A DNA stretch of 64,000 nucleotides from JBBSDP01 sp963754335 (lineage in GTDB: Bacteria; Planctomycetota; Phycisphaerae; Tepidisphaerales; Tepidisphaeraceae). A program made the translations under genes and the position numbers. The stretch lies in the NCBI GenBank assembly GCA_963754335.1, contig CAVWFQ010000010.1, positions 1,674,001-1,738,000 on the forward strand, given 5' to 3'. Each line of letters opens with the position of its first letter. The stretch's first letter is position 1. Below, piece by piece: positions 55,840 to 64,000 of the stretch. A model generated the notes under the pieces. It was not told the DNA's origin, searched no databases, and saw only the letters and a list, made by a program, of their open reading frames with translations.

Positions 55840-57815
55840 TCACCAACACTTCCGGCCTGAAACCGCCGGCGTTGGGTCATCCAGGTGTACTCGGGAAATG
55901 CGGGCGGTCAGGGGCGCGCGGAGCGGGGGCCAGATCCCGCGCCGCGCCAGGCGAGTCATCGTAAAGTTGGCGCGGTCATATCGATAAAAGACTCGATCCG
56001 GCTGCGTCCGGGCAAAGTAGCTGAAAATCGCCGAGTCCTGTTTCTCTCCCAGATCGTGGAGCCGGAGGACCTGGGCGTCGAGCGGCCACGCGTCCTCGAT
56101 ATTGTAAACCGGCTCGAGCAGCGGGTTGATCCGGTGCCCGTCAATGTCCTCACCATCAATAAATCGAAACAGGACGGCGGCCGGATGGTCGGTGACGTCC
56201 AATTGAAGGGTCAGTTCGGCCCTCTCCAGTTCCATCCCATTGTAAATGTCCGCCCGGGCGGGATTGAGCTGGCCCAACGACGCGAGCGAAATAAGACCGA
56301 CCGCCAGCAGGAGATACGCATAGGTCATCTGCCGGGACAACGAGCCGCTTGGGCCCGCGATGCGCGCGATGGTCTCGACGCCGCCAAGCACAAGGATGAC
56401 CGTGGCAGGCAGCATCACGAATAAGTAATGGCCAAAATAAAAGACGTAAAAAGTGTAAAACACGAGATACAACAACAACGAGGCAGCGACGCTCATTCGC
56501 ACTGGATTGCGGCAAAGGGAGTAAAGCGAGACCGGAATCAGCACTAGCAACAACGCGCTCGGCAGAGTGCCAAGGACCGTCGTGGACGACCGTGATTCCA
56601 GAAACGATCGACTGATCCGATGCTGAAGATATGAGGGGAGAATCTGGTCGCGCATGGCGACTTGTTTCTCGATCAGCGGCGATTGCGGAATGTGTCGCGG
56701 ATCGACCGAACGAAAGCCGAGCATCGGCGCCGGATATTGTTTCTCGACATAGTAATCGCTCGGGAACTCGCTGAGTTTCCCGGTAATGCCGATGTTCTGC
56801 ACGGCCTGCAATGCCAGAAACGGCAAAGCAGCCGCAAGCATGACCGCGATCGTCTTGATGACGCGCCCAATGGGGGTGCCGCGCAGATCGAACAACATTC
56901 CAATACCGATGGGCACGCACACACACAATGCATCGGCGGGACGCGTGATCCCGGCCCAGCCGGCCACTAATCCAATCAGTGCGGAGACGACGAGCGAACG
57001 GCCCTTGCGCCATTTCACATACAGGAGAAACAAGAGTGCGCCCATCGCAAACATGGGAACTTGTGAAATGAGCAGGATCGAAGCGCCGCGCAAATGGCTT
57101 ACGCCGAGGCACAGAAACGGCGTGAGAAGACTGAGGAGGCCGTCAAACAACTCTGCCATCAGCAGGTAGAGCAGGCCAATGGCCGCGGCGGTTGTGAAAA
57201 CCGTCTGGAGCCACCAGGGGATGTGAAGCCAGGTGCCGGGAAGATACAAAAGCGCCGTACCCGGAAAATAGATCGAAGCGTATTTCGGGGTCGTCAGGAT
57301 CTGAAACGAGTCAAGCACATCCGCAATGGCGGCGCGATCGCCGGATACCAGAGGCGGCCGTGCTCCAGCATCTTCATTTGAAGCAAATAGCTGTGTTCAT
57401 CCGTCAACCTCACAAAATCGAAGGTGAATCCCTGCTGGTAGGCCGAAAATAGGAGATACGCCATCGAAACCGCGATGATGATGATTGCGTTCCTGTGCCG
57501 CGCGGATCGGGACGCAGCGTGCCGAACGATAGTCCCCATCAATCCACGCCAGCGATCGTTCATCAGGGTGAGGGTCAGCAGCCCGGCCGCCAGTATCGGC
57601 CAGAAATGGACGCTACCGCCGAAGAACGGGGCCGGCAGGAACGCGACCCCAACCATGCTCGCGATCAGAACGGCAACGATGCAGAAACGCTTCCCGCCGG
57701 AAATGAGAGGAGCTTGCGCCACCAACTCCGAGGGATCACCAGAAGACCGCGAGGCAGCGTCGCCGCCAGGGGGATCTACGCGGCAATCCGGCGACACGCG
57801 AGAGATCTTTCTCAT
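55840..57815 (-). CDS. Membrane glycosyltransferase (GT-C/mannosyltransferase-like), one frameshift near 57324
   Basis: About 658 residues when mended. The start at 57815 overlaps the aminotransferase stop as ATGA, so translation is coupled. First frame: hydrophobic helices, then DFVRLTDEHSYLLQMKML with the catalytic DE pair of GT-C enzymes. After APPL the frame changes and continues SFQILTTPKYASIYFPGTAL and about eight further membrane segments (TVFTTAAAIGLLYLLMAEL, FYTFYVFYFGHYLFVMLPAT). One missing base near 57323-57325 explains the change. A C-terminal periplasmic domain of about 150 residues follows. Last gene of the polysaccharide operon. Confidence 0.8.
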
Positions 57816-58918
57816 CCGTTGACGAATGCTCCGATGCTCTGAACAACATGTTTGATTTGCGCTTCGGTGATCGTTGGAAACATTGGAAGCGAAAGAATGC
57901 GCTTCGCCGCCCGTTCGGTGAACGGTAGCGATCCAGCGGCCACCTTCAGCCCGGCGTAGCACTCCTGGAGATGCACGGGGATCGGATAATGCAGTCCGCA
58001 AGAAATGCCGCGGGTTTTGAGAAATGCGGCCAGCTCGTCGCGCCGATCGAGCTCGATCACATAAAGATGATAAATGTGCGTGCGATCAGGCGCGGCGTGG
58101 GGTCGCGTGATGCCGGGTACATCAGACAAGAATTGATCGTACAGCGCCGCCGCCCGTTGCCGCGCCGCGTTCGCGGCGTCGAGATGGGGCAGTTTCACTC
58201 GCAGAACCGCCGCCTGAACCGTGTCGAGCCGGCGGTTATAGGCCAGCCGGACATGATGGTATTTCTCGCGCTGGCCGTAATTTCGGAGCATGTGGGCCGA
58301 TGAGGCGATCGCTTCGTCGCTGGTGACGAGCATTCCGCCGTCTCCGAAACAGCCCAGGTTTTTGGCCGGATAGAAACTGAAAGCGGCCGCCACGCCGATC
58401 GATCCGGCGCGACGGCCCTGATAGCTCGCCCCATGCGCCTGACAGGCATCCTCGATCACGGGGATCCCACGCCGGTCGGCGATCGCTTGAATCTCGCTCA
58501 TCTCCGCCGCCTGCCCGTACAAATGCACCGGCAGGATTGCCTTCGTGCGTGGCGTGATTGCCGCCGCCAGTCGCGATGGATCCATGTTGTACGTTCGCGG
58601 GTCGATGTCGACAAAAACCGGCATTGCGCCCGTGAATGAAATCGCCGACACCGTCGCAATGAATGTATGCGAGACGGTGACGACTTCATCCCCCGGCCCA
58701 ACGTTGAGCGCCCGCAATGCAAACTCCAGCGCGGTGATGCCGGTATCGAGTCCGACGGCGTATCGCGCGCCGCAATAAGCCGCGAATTCCCGCTCGAGCG
58801 CCTCAACCTCTTTGCCCAGGATAAAATCGGTTTCTCCGATGACGCGGCGCATGGCCGCCATCGCCTCGTCGAGGATCGGCTTCTGATCCGACTTGAGGTC
58901 AACAAAGGGGACGTTCAT
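57812..58918 (-). CDS. DegT/DnrJ/EryC1/StrS sugar aminotransferase
   Basis: 368 residues from MNVPFVDLKSD. A PLP-dependent enzyme that installs an amino group on a keto-sugar nucleotide. Seen: VGLDTGITALEFALRALN, DEVVTVSHTFIATVSAI, PVFVDIDPRTYNMDPSRL, LPVHLYGQ, VIEDACQAHGASYQGR, the PLP lysine in FSFYPAKNLGCFGDGG, and HYPIPVHLQECY. With the Gfo/Idh and hexapeptide acetyltransferase genes upstream it matches the WbpB-WbpE-WbpD trio that makes UDP-2,3-diacetamido-2,3-dideoxyuronic acids; this pathway is inferred. Confidence 0.9.
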   Translation of the reverse strand: MNVPFVDLKSDQKPILDEAMAAMRRVIGETDFILGKEVEALEREFAAYCGARYAVGLDTGITALEFALRALNVGPGDEVVTVSHTFIATVSAISFTGAMPVFVDIDPRTYNMDPSRLAAAITPRTKAILPVHLYGQAAEMSEIQAIADRRGIPVIEDACQAHGASYQGRRAGSIGVAAAFSFYPAKNLGCFGDGGMLVTSDEAIASSAHMLRNYGQREKYHHVRLAYNRRLDTVQAAVLRVKLPHLDAANAARQRAAALYDQFLSDVPGITRPHAAPDRTHIYHLYVIELDRRDELAAFLKTRGISCGLHYPIPVHLQECYAGLKVAAGSLPFTERAAKRILSLPMFPTITEAQIKHVVQSIGAFVNG

Positions 58919-58976
58919 CACGTTTGGTCGATTTGATTTGTTTTCAGTCTCCGCGGCTAACGGTTGCATGGGCTGT

Positions 58977-59825
58977 TTACTTCCTGATTCGCAGGCCAAG
59001 ATAGAAAATCGGGCGGAGAATGCTCCACCAGCCGGTCAGCGGCTTCATCTTCGTGTACCCGAGTTTTTTCGGCGGATAGATTTTGACGACCGGAACTTCC
59101 GTGTGCCGGTACCCAAGCCTGATCGCCTTAAAAAGCAGATACGGCTCGAGCTCATACTTGTCGAGCCAAGTCTGCCGCCAATTGATCCGCTTATCCTTCA
59201 GCAGTCGTGTTCGAACGGCGCGGAATCCATTCGTGCTTTCCGTGACCCATTTTCGCGTTGCGATCGAGAAGAGAAACGGATGAAGCCGGGTCGCGGCGCG
59301 ACGATAGAGCGGCATGCGACCGTGTCCGCCTCCGGTCATCCAGCGCGATCCCTGAACGAAATCGAATCCCTGGCGCACGATCGGATCGAGCAATTTCCCG
59401 ATCTCCTCGGGATCGTCCTTGTTGTTTCCCGCCATGATGATGATGACGTCGTACCCGCCGTCGATCGCGAGCTGGAACGATTCCTTCATTGCAGCGCCGA
59501 TGCCGCGATTGAAAGCGCTGGAAACGACGCGCACGCCCAGGGCGCGGATCGAATCGAGCGATCCATCAGTTGAGCCGTCATCCATGACCAGCAGGTCGAA
59601 CTGGATCGGTGAAGGCGCGGGCGATTTGGCGCGAATCCGCTTGAGCGCCGCAAGCGTGCGATCGACCGTCGCCTGAATCTTGACCCCTTCGTTGTAAGCG
59701 AACGAGGTAACCAGCACCCGGGTGACCTGAGTCGGCGCATTGGCCGCCGCGCCTGCACCGGCCTCGTTGATCGTACGATCGTCGGTGCCGGGATCGATAG
59801 CGGTGAGGTCATTGGCCAGTGTCAT
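58977..59825 (-). CDS. Glycosyltransferase family 2 (dolichol-phosphate mannosyltransferase-like)
   Basis: 282 residues. A GT-A fold: VTRVLVTSFAYNEGVKIQAT, FDLLVMDDGSTDGSLDSI (Asp-rich nucleotide site), VVSSAFNRGIGAAMKESFQL and VIIIMAGNNKDDPEEI (DxD equivalent DGD/NKD variant). Then QGSRWMTGGGHGRMPLYRR and NGFRAVRTRLL. The C-terminus is basic without clear membrane helices. Likely loads a sugar onto polyprenyl phosphate for the two GT-C enzymes. Confidence 0.87.
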   Translation of the reverse strand: MTLANDLTAIDPGTDDRTINEAGAGAAANAPTQVTRVLVTSFAYNEGVKIQATVDRTLAALKRIRAKSPAPSPIQFDLLVMDDGSTDGSLDSIRALGVRVVSSAFNRGIGAAMKESFQLAIDGGYDVIIIMAGNNKDDPEEIGKLLDPIVRQGFDFVQGSRWMTGGGHGRMPLYRRAATRLHPFLFSIATRKWVTESTNGFRAVRTRLLKDKRINWRQTWLDKYELEPYLLFKAIRLGYRHTEVPVVKIYPPKKLGYTKMKPLTGWWSILRPIFYLGLRIRK

Positions 59826-59867
59826 TGTTCCGACTCCTCGCGCATCTCCGTCGCCGGCCAGGTCGTT

Positions 59868-59973
59868 CCCCCTCTCCCAGTACTCTGGGAGAGGGCGGGG
59901 GTGAGGGCGAAACGAGAAGTTCGTCGAGAACTGCCCTCACCCCAACCCTCTCCCAGAGTACTGGGAGAGGGGG
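59868..59973. repeat. Long inverted repeat, CCCTCTCCC family, copy 3
   Basis: Arms of about 40 bases (59868-59909 and 59933-59973) pair with few mismatches. Each arm folds on itself around GTACTC (59880-59885) or GAGTAC (59956-59961). It is inside the polysaccharide operon, between the GT2 and acetyltransferase genes, so it must either be read through or serve as an internal promoter-terminator boundary. Confidence 0.87.
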
Positions 59974-59997
59974 CAGGAATATCCTCACCGTGTTTCG

Positions 59998-60744
59998 TCA
60001 ATTGGCCCCCATCTCTTCCGCTTGAACGCGTAGCCTTTCGCGCAACGCCCTCTCGGCGTCCGGATTCTCAATCTCGCGCGTTCGTGGATCTTTACCGCCA
60101 ATATACGGTACGGTCAGGTGAAACTGACAGTTTAACGAATCGATTGGCTTGCGGGCACGGGCGGGATTCCCGTAAGCCAGCGTGAACGGCGGAACATCGC
60201 GCGTTACCACGCTTCCCGCTCCGATCACCGCCCCTTCTCCAATCACGACATGCGGCAGAAGCGTGACGTTCACGCCGATGCGACACCCCTTTTTCAGCGT
60301 TGGTCCGCGCATGCAGAGGGTGCAGACGGGATGAGGATCGTTGGCGGTGCTGGTTCCGGGGGCGATGAAAACGTCGTCCTCGATCGTTGTGAATTGCGCG
60401 ATATAGCAGTTGCTGTGAATACGCACGTGATTGCCGATCACGCAGCCGTAATCGATGACCGTATTGTTCCAGACGGAAAGCGCCTCGCCGATCATGTTTT
60501 GCTCGCGGATGACGACATTATGGCCTGTTTCGAGCTTCTTCCCGATCGTCGTGGCCGCATAGAGAACGGAGCCGGTGCGGACGACCGATTCATCGCCAAG
60601 CATGAGCGGCGTGATCGTTCCGATCGGCCGGCCGGTGCGATAACCCAGCACAACGCCGCGGTCGATCCGGCAGGATTTCCCGAGAACGAACAGGAACTCG
60701 TCGGCTTTCGCATCGGGCGGCTGCGCCGAAGTGGAGGAACTCAT
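59998..60744 (-). CDS. Left-handed beta-helix acyltransferase (WbpD/WlbB-like)
   Basis: 248 residues from the ATG at 60744, preceded by GGTGGAGG. Hexapeptide repeats run through the protein: VVRTGSVLYAATTIGKKLET, HNVVIREQNMIG, VIDYGCVIGNHVRIHSNCYI, AQFTTIEDDVFIAPGTS (conserved loop NDPHPVC), RIGVNVTLLPHVVIGEGAVI and VVTRDVPPFTLAYGNPA. Such enzymes N-acetylate amino sugars on nucleotide carriers. The N-terminal 90 residues also belong to the beta helix. It overlaps the upstream oxidoreductase stop as ATGA when that gene is mended. Confidence 0.87.
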   Translation of the reverse strand: MSSSTSAQPPDAKADEFLFVLGKSCRIDRGVVLGYRTGRPIGTITPLMLGDESVVRTGSVLYAATTIGKKLETGHNVVIREQNMIGEALSVWNNTVIDYGCVIGNHVRIHSNCYIAQFTTIEDDVFIAPGTSTANDPHPVCTLCMRGPTLKKGCRIGVNVTLLPHVVIGEGAVIGAGSVVTRDVPPFTLAYGNPARARKPIDSLNCQFHLTVPYIGGKDPRTREIENPDAERALRERLRVQAEEMGAN

Positions 60745-61756
60745 CCGACCTCCACCGGCGCGCCGTTGAAGGGCCAGCGAGCGATCGATCGCCGCCATGA
60801 CGCGCACCACCGCCAACCCGCAGGCGGCGTCGCTCAATGGCTGGCGGTCGTGAGAGACGCAGTCGAGAAATTCGATGGCAAGCGTTTTCAGGGGCTCGCT
60901 CGTCTCAATCCGCGGACTGATGATGTCCCCGTCGCGCACCAGGAGCCGAAATTCGCCAAAGCTGTCTGCTTTCGGTTCCGACGGGCGCAACGCCCTTTTC
61001 GAAAATGCGTACCCGCTCGGAATTATTCAGGTCGTCAAAGACGATTCGCCGGCGGCTGCTCACGACGACCACTTCTCGCGTCTTGTTCGGATCGACCCAG
61101 CTTGTATGGATATTGGCCAGTATCCCTTCTCCGTAGCTGAGCGTGATGAAGCCAACATCTTCCCGGCTGTTTCCCAGAACGCCCGCGCCGACGGCGCTGA
61201 GCCATTTGGGCCGCCCTTCGAGCAGGTAGTTGAAAATCGCCACGTCGTGCGCCGCCAGATCCCACAATGCGTTCACATCCTGGCGGATCGGCCCCATGTT
61301 GGTCCGCGTCGCATGCATGTAATAGACGCGGCCGAAATTTTCCTCCCCCATAAGCTGCTTTACCTTGAGGACTCCCGGATTGTAGAGGAAGGTATGGCCC
61401 ACCATTAGTACGCGGCCGGCCTGTCGCACCAATCCGACCAGGCGCTCCGCCTCCTCGACGGTCGTTGTCATCGGCTTCTCGACCAGAATGTGCTTGCCCG
61501 CCAGCAGGCAACGATTGGCAATTGCAAAATGCGTCGCTGCCGGCGTCGCGATCACCACGGCATCGATCCATTTGTTTTCGAGAATGTCGTCCAGGCGCAA
61601 CGTGGTGCTGACGAGCGGGAATCGCTCGCGCACCACTCGGAGGCGATCTTCGCTGGCGTCGCAGACCGCGACGACCTTTGAGCCGGGCAGTTCGCTGAAA
61701 ACGCGAACGTAGTTCACGCCCCAGTATCCGCTGCCAATGACCGCCACGTTGACCAT
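60741..61756 (-). CDS. Gfo/Idh/MocA sugar-nucleotide oxidoreductase (WbpB/WlbA-like), two frameshifts
   Basis: About 338 residues when mended. NAD fold MVNVAVIGSGYWGVNYVRVF; DAVVIATPAATHFAIA; the EKP motif HILVEKPMTTTVEEAE; then VGHTFLYNPGVLKVK, ATRTNMGPIRQDVNALWDLA and DVAIFNYLL. After EKGVAP the frame shifts and continues SEPKADSFGEFRLLVRDGD, as if one C were added near 60983-60985. A second extra base near 60768 restores the natural ending SLALNGAPVEVG, whose TGA overlaps the acetyltransferase ATG. The total is exactly two bases over a multiple of three. First gene of the operon. Confidence 0.85.
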
Positions 61757-61917
61757 CGAATGATCCCTCGTACCTCACGCACTTTACCCGATAACAGGCT
61801 CGCATTCGAAGCGGCGTAAGTGGCTAGCACAGCGTTAGTCCAGTACAAATGCAATATTCATCATTTTCGGCATGGTCAAGTCGAATCTGCTCCAAGGGTT
61901 ACGAACGCAAACGGGGT

Positions 61918-61954
61918 AAAAAAAGGCCCCCAACGCGGGGAAGACGTTGGGGGC
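61918..61954 (-). terminator. Rho-independent terminator for the minus-strand small ORF
   Basis: A perfect 10-bp stem GCCCCCAACG/CGTTGGGGGC (61926-61935 with 61945-61954) is followed on the minus strand by a run of seven T (61918-61924). It lies 76 bases downstream of the 31-residue ORF. The strongest canonical terminator in the window. Confidence 0.8.
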
Positions 61955-62029
61955 TCAGGGAGGGAGGGAATCGTGACGAACGCCGGATTGCGGCTGTTCC
62001 TCGCCGGCGTCGTTTTTATGTCGTTTTGT

Positions 62030-62125
62030 TCATTGCATCTCGAGGCTGTACAGGATTCCACAGACAATCAGGTATCCAAGCGCCACAATCCAGGGAAGCA
62101 GGTAGCGGGTTTTGCGGGTTTCCAT
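62030..62125 (-). CDS. 31-residue membrane peptide
   Basis: Reads METRKTRYLLPWIVALGYLI then VCGILYSLEMQ: a basic N-terminus, one membrane helix and a short tail. GGGAG stands seven bases before the ATG, and the terminator at 61918-61954 follows. These together make a discrete short transcription unit. A plus-strand frame from a GTG at 61972, also with a GGAGGG-like site, overlaps it and is the main alternative. Function unknown; resembles small bacterial membrane peptides in design. 61757-62029 otherwise holds only the terminator. Confidence 0.6.
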   Translation of the reverse strand: METRKTRYLLPWIVALGYLIVCGILYSLEMQ

Positions 62126-62401
62126 GTCGCACTCCCGAACGTTGCCCCATCGCACATCAGCAACGTAGAACTAGATGCGCCGTTCCGCAGAAAGTTGGTG
62201 GGGTTATAAGAAGAGCGCCGCGTCATAATGACGAGCGCCCACAAGAGTTGAAGCAGCCCTTTGGTTCGTTGTTCGCGATGGCGACCGGCCGTGGCCAAAC
62301 CGAAAACCGACGGCGCGATCACTTGACGATTCAGGCCCTACAATGACAATTTCATCAGGAGGATTAGCCGTCGGACCCCTCTTCGGCCGATAATAACTGC
62401 C

Positions 62402-63391
62402 ATGCACCCGGTTCTAATGCTGTTTCTGAAACTGTCGATCGTCTTCATCTTCATCGCGTCTGCACTCTTCGTGCATTTCCGGGGAAAGGTGCGGCACAAG
62501 TTTACGCGCCAACTCACGGATCATTCGACGCTGATGGCTCCGTACAACGCCTTGATGTACCTCTTTTCCGCCGTCCCCAATAAGCCGGTACAGGACGTCA
62601 ATCAATTCCCGGAGCTGCTGAAAGTTCGCGAAAACTGGGAGATGATCCGCGACGAAGCCAAACGCCTCTACGACGCGGGACACATCCAGAAATCGGAAAA
62701 GCACAACGACCTGGCGTTCAATACCTTCTTCAAGCGCGGCTGGAAGCGCTTCTACCTGAAGTGGTACGGAGACGTTCACCCCTCGGCGATGGAGTTGTGC
62801 CCTAAGACGGTCGAGCTGGTGAAATCGATTCCGACGATCAACGCCGCTCTCTTTGCGCTCCTCTCGCCACGCAGCAAGCTGGGCGAGCATCGCGATCCGT
62901 TTGCCGGCTCCCTTCGCTATCACCTGGGACTGATGACGCCCAATTCGGATCTATGCCGCATTTATATCGATGGAACGCCTTATGCCTGGCGCGACGGACA
63001 GGACATCCTGTTCGACGAGACGTTTATCCACAGCGTCAACAACGAGACGGATGAAACCCGGCTGATCCTCTTCTGCGACGTGGCTCGCCCGATGCGCACG
63101 CCAATCGTTCGCGCCATCAATCGATTCGTGACGAATCACATCGTGAAGATCACCGAATCGCAGAACACCGACACGGAAAAAGTCGGCGTTTTGAATCACA
63201 TCTCAGCCTACATCTACATGCTCAAGAACTTTTTCCAGAAACTGAAGGCGATGAATCGAAGGCTTTACTACGCCGGGAAATACGCGCTGGTGATCGGTTT
63301 GATTTGCCTAATCTTCCTGCCGGCGGTCTATGGCCATCTCGGTCATGCAATCAAGAACCTGGCAGCACAGATTTCAGGAAGCTCGCGATAA
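62402..63391 (+). CDS. Aspartyl/asparaginyl beta-hydroxylase family enzyme, LpxO-like
   Basis: 329 residues. Fe(II)/2-oxoglutarate dioxygenase of the AspH family: the metal HxD is in LGEHRDPFAGSLRYHLGL and the distal His in FDETFIHSVNNETDETRL, with an Arg for 2-oxoglutarate. Membrane helices are at both ends (LMLFLKLSIVFIFIASALFV; YALVIGLICLIFLPAVYG), as in LpxO, which hydroxylates lipid A acyl chains. The lipid A role fits a planctomycete with an outer membrane but is inference. A good GGAGG at 62357-62361 is 40 bases from the ATG, too far to use. Converges with ilvD. Confidence 0.85.
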   Translation: MHPVLMLFLKLSIVFIFIASALFVHFRGKVRHKFTRQLTDHSTLMAPYNALMYLFSAVPNKPVQDVNQFPELLKVRENWEMIRDEAKRLYDAGHIQKSEKHNDLAFNTFFKRGWKRFYLKWYGDVHPSAMELCPKTVELVKSIPTINAALFALLSPRSKLGEHRDPFAGSLRYHLGLMTPNSDLCRIYIDGTPYAWRDGQDILFDETFIHSVNNETDETRLILFCDVARPMRTPIVRAINRFVTNHIVKITESQNTDTEKVGVLNHISAYIYMLKNFFQKLKAMNRRLYYAGKYALVIGLICLIFLPAVYGHLGHAIKNLAAQISGSSR

Positions 63392-63413
63392 TCGGGCTGA
63401 TCTCCAGCCTTTC

Positions 63414-63486
63414 GACTTCTTACTCCTACTCCTGCTCGGTCCTCATTCGAATAAGATCGAGTACGAGTAGGAGTAGGAGTAAGAAG
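63414..63486. repeat. Inverted repeat of TACTCC/GGAGTA units between convergent genes
   Basis: The left arm (about 63415-63437, CTTCTTACTCCTACTCCTGC) and the right arm (63459-63485, with GAGTAGGAGTAGGAGTAAG) are complementary with one slip. GAGTAC at 63459-63464 opens the right arm. It separates the LpxO-like gene (stop 63391) and ilvD (stop 63518). Confidence 0.82.
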
Positions 63487-63517
63487 GAGACAGTGGGCCG
63501 AGCCGGCCGAGCCCGCC

Positions 63518-64000
63518 CTACAGCAGCTCGATGATCCGATCGGCGTCGTAAACGCATCCTCCCCAGGTCCCGCCGCTGGCGTTTTGCAGTGCGGCCCATA
63601 GCCGGGTGTCGTCGGGAAGCTGCGGGTCCGGCGCCAAATCGGAACGCGGAGCGCGCTGGGCCAGCATTTGGCTTCCCCATCCTTCGTCATGCACCGTTCC
63701 CTCCGCGCCAACCAAATCGATAGAACCTTCCAGCTTTCGTTGATCGATTACGACTCGAATCATGTCCCCCTCGAGCAATTTTCCGATCGGCCCGCCGGCA
63801 AGCGCTTCGGGGCCAACATGTCCGATGCATGCTCCGGTTGATACGCCGGAGAATCGGGCATCGGTGACCACCGCGACGTGCTTGCCGAAATCCAGGTGCT
63901 TGAGCGCGCTGGTCACCTGGTAAATCTCCTCCATCCCCGCTCCCATCGGCCCGCGGCAGATCAGCACGATCACATCCCCGGCGCGAATGGCGCCGGACTT
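63518..64000 (-). CDS. ilvD: Dihydroxy-acid dehydratase, C-terminal part
   Basis: The last 160 residues of an IlvD/Edd-family dehydratase; the 5' part lies beyond the window. Seen: GDVIVLICRGPMGAGMEEIY, TDARFSGVSTGACIGHVGPE (the cysteine-free family signature), ALAGGPIGKLLEGDMI and IDQRKLEGSIDLVG. IlvD makes 2-keto acids for branched-chain amino acids. The tail after HDEGWGSQML is longer than usual and Pro/Asp-rich, so a sugar-acid dehydratase of the same family remains possible. Confidence 0.85.
   Translation of the reverse strand, partial: KSGAIRAGDVIVLICRGPMGAGMEEIYQVTSALKHLDFGKHVAVVTDARFSGVSTGACIGHVGPEALAGGPIGKLLEGDMIRVVIDQRKLEGSIDLVGAEGTVHDEGWGSQMLAQRAPRSDLAPDPQLPDDTRLWAALQNASGGTWGGCVYDADRIIELL

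Noticed and set aside
59998..60990. Fusion of the oxidoreductase C-terminus with the acetyltransferase into one protein
   Set aside because: A strong GGTGGAGG precedes the acetyltransferase ATG, and adjusting one base gives the oxidoreductase a natural ending with an ATGA overlap.
62322..62343. TTGACG...TACAAT promoter before the LpxO-like gene
   Set aside because: The spacing between the two boxes is about 10 bases, too short for a sigma-70 promoter.
1..64000. CRISPR array
   Set aside because: The many repeats are inverted, dispersed and of different sequence; no regularly spaced direct repeats or cas genes are present.

Overview
This 64-kb window is chromosomal DNA of a planctomycete. The evidence is a set of secreted haem/WD40/DUF1501 proteins that are hallmarks of Planctomycetota (1271-11646), two PEP-CTERM proteins, a calpain-like protease with an N-terminal LESRELM motif, and a Gram-negative envelope gene set (Lgt, an LpxO-like hydroxylase, a polysaccharide operon). 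A Phycisphaerae-like lineage is likely, but the class is inference.

Layout. 1-11646: the 3' part of lgt; a WD40/cytochrome protein on the minus strand; divergent from it, a three-gene plus-strand unit (PSCyt1-DUF1549-DUF1553, DUF1501, PPC-domain protein). 12.3-16.5 kb: an AT-richer, decayed island with an Mrr-N-like winged helix, a GIY-YIG-like protein, a broken IS1-family transposase and a shattered N6-adenine DNA methyltransferase. 16.7-24.3 kb: a membrane protein, a RegB-type redox sensor kinase, glpD, and the methylcitrate genes prpD-prpB-prpC. 24.4-33.4 kb: calpain-like protease, lipoprotein, tRNA-Leu(GAG), a deleted SGNH hydrolase, an ArsR regulator divergent from two tandem SDR genes, an FGGY kinase and a Tat-exported Gfo/Idh oxidoreductase. 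33.8-40.1 kb: a coiled-coil membrane protein, a geranylgeranyl-reductase-like flavoprotein and mfd. 40.2-49.2 kb: a repeat-rich accessory region with two PEP-CTERM proteins, an MNT/HEPN pair, a GYF_2 protein and two tandem PD-(D/E)XK-like nucleases. 49.2-53.5 kb: feoA-feoB with a Cys-rich partner, and pheS. 53.5-61.8 kb: a polysaccharide locus whose oxidoreductase, acetyltransferase and aminotransferase resemble the WbpB/WbpD/WbpE route to a diacetamido-uronic acid. The end holds a 31-residue membrane protein, an LpxO-like hydroxylase and the 3' part of ilvD.

The most striking structure is a large collection of long inverted repeats (arms of about 19-40 bp) with mutually different sequences, often built from short period units. 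They sit between genes, frequently exactly between convergent genes where their arms supply the stop codons. Three lie inside housekeeping genes (regB, mfd, pheS) and are translated in frame at loop positions, reminiscent of Rickettsia palindromic elements. Several unrelated hairpins share a GTACTC/GAGTAC core.

About eleven single-base indels disrupt otherwise well-conserved genes, including mfd, feoB and prpD. This is more than a living genome should tolerate, so many are probably consensus errors in the assembly. Frameshifted genes are therefore described as one gene each, with the break position given.
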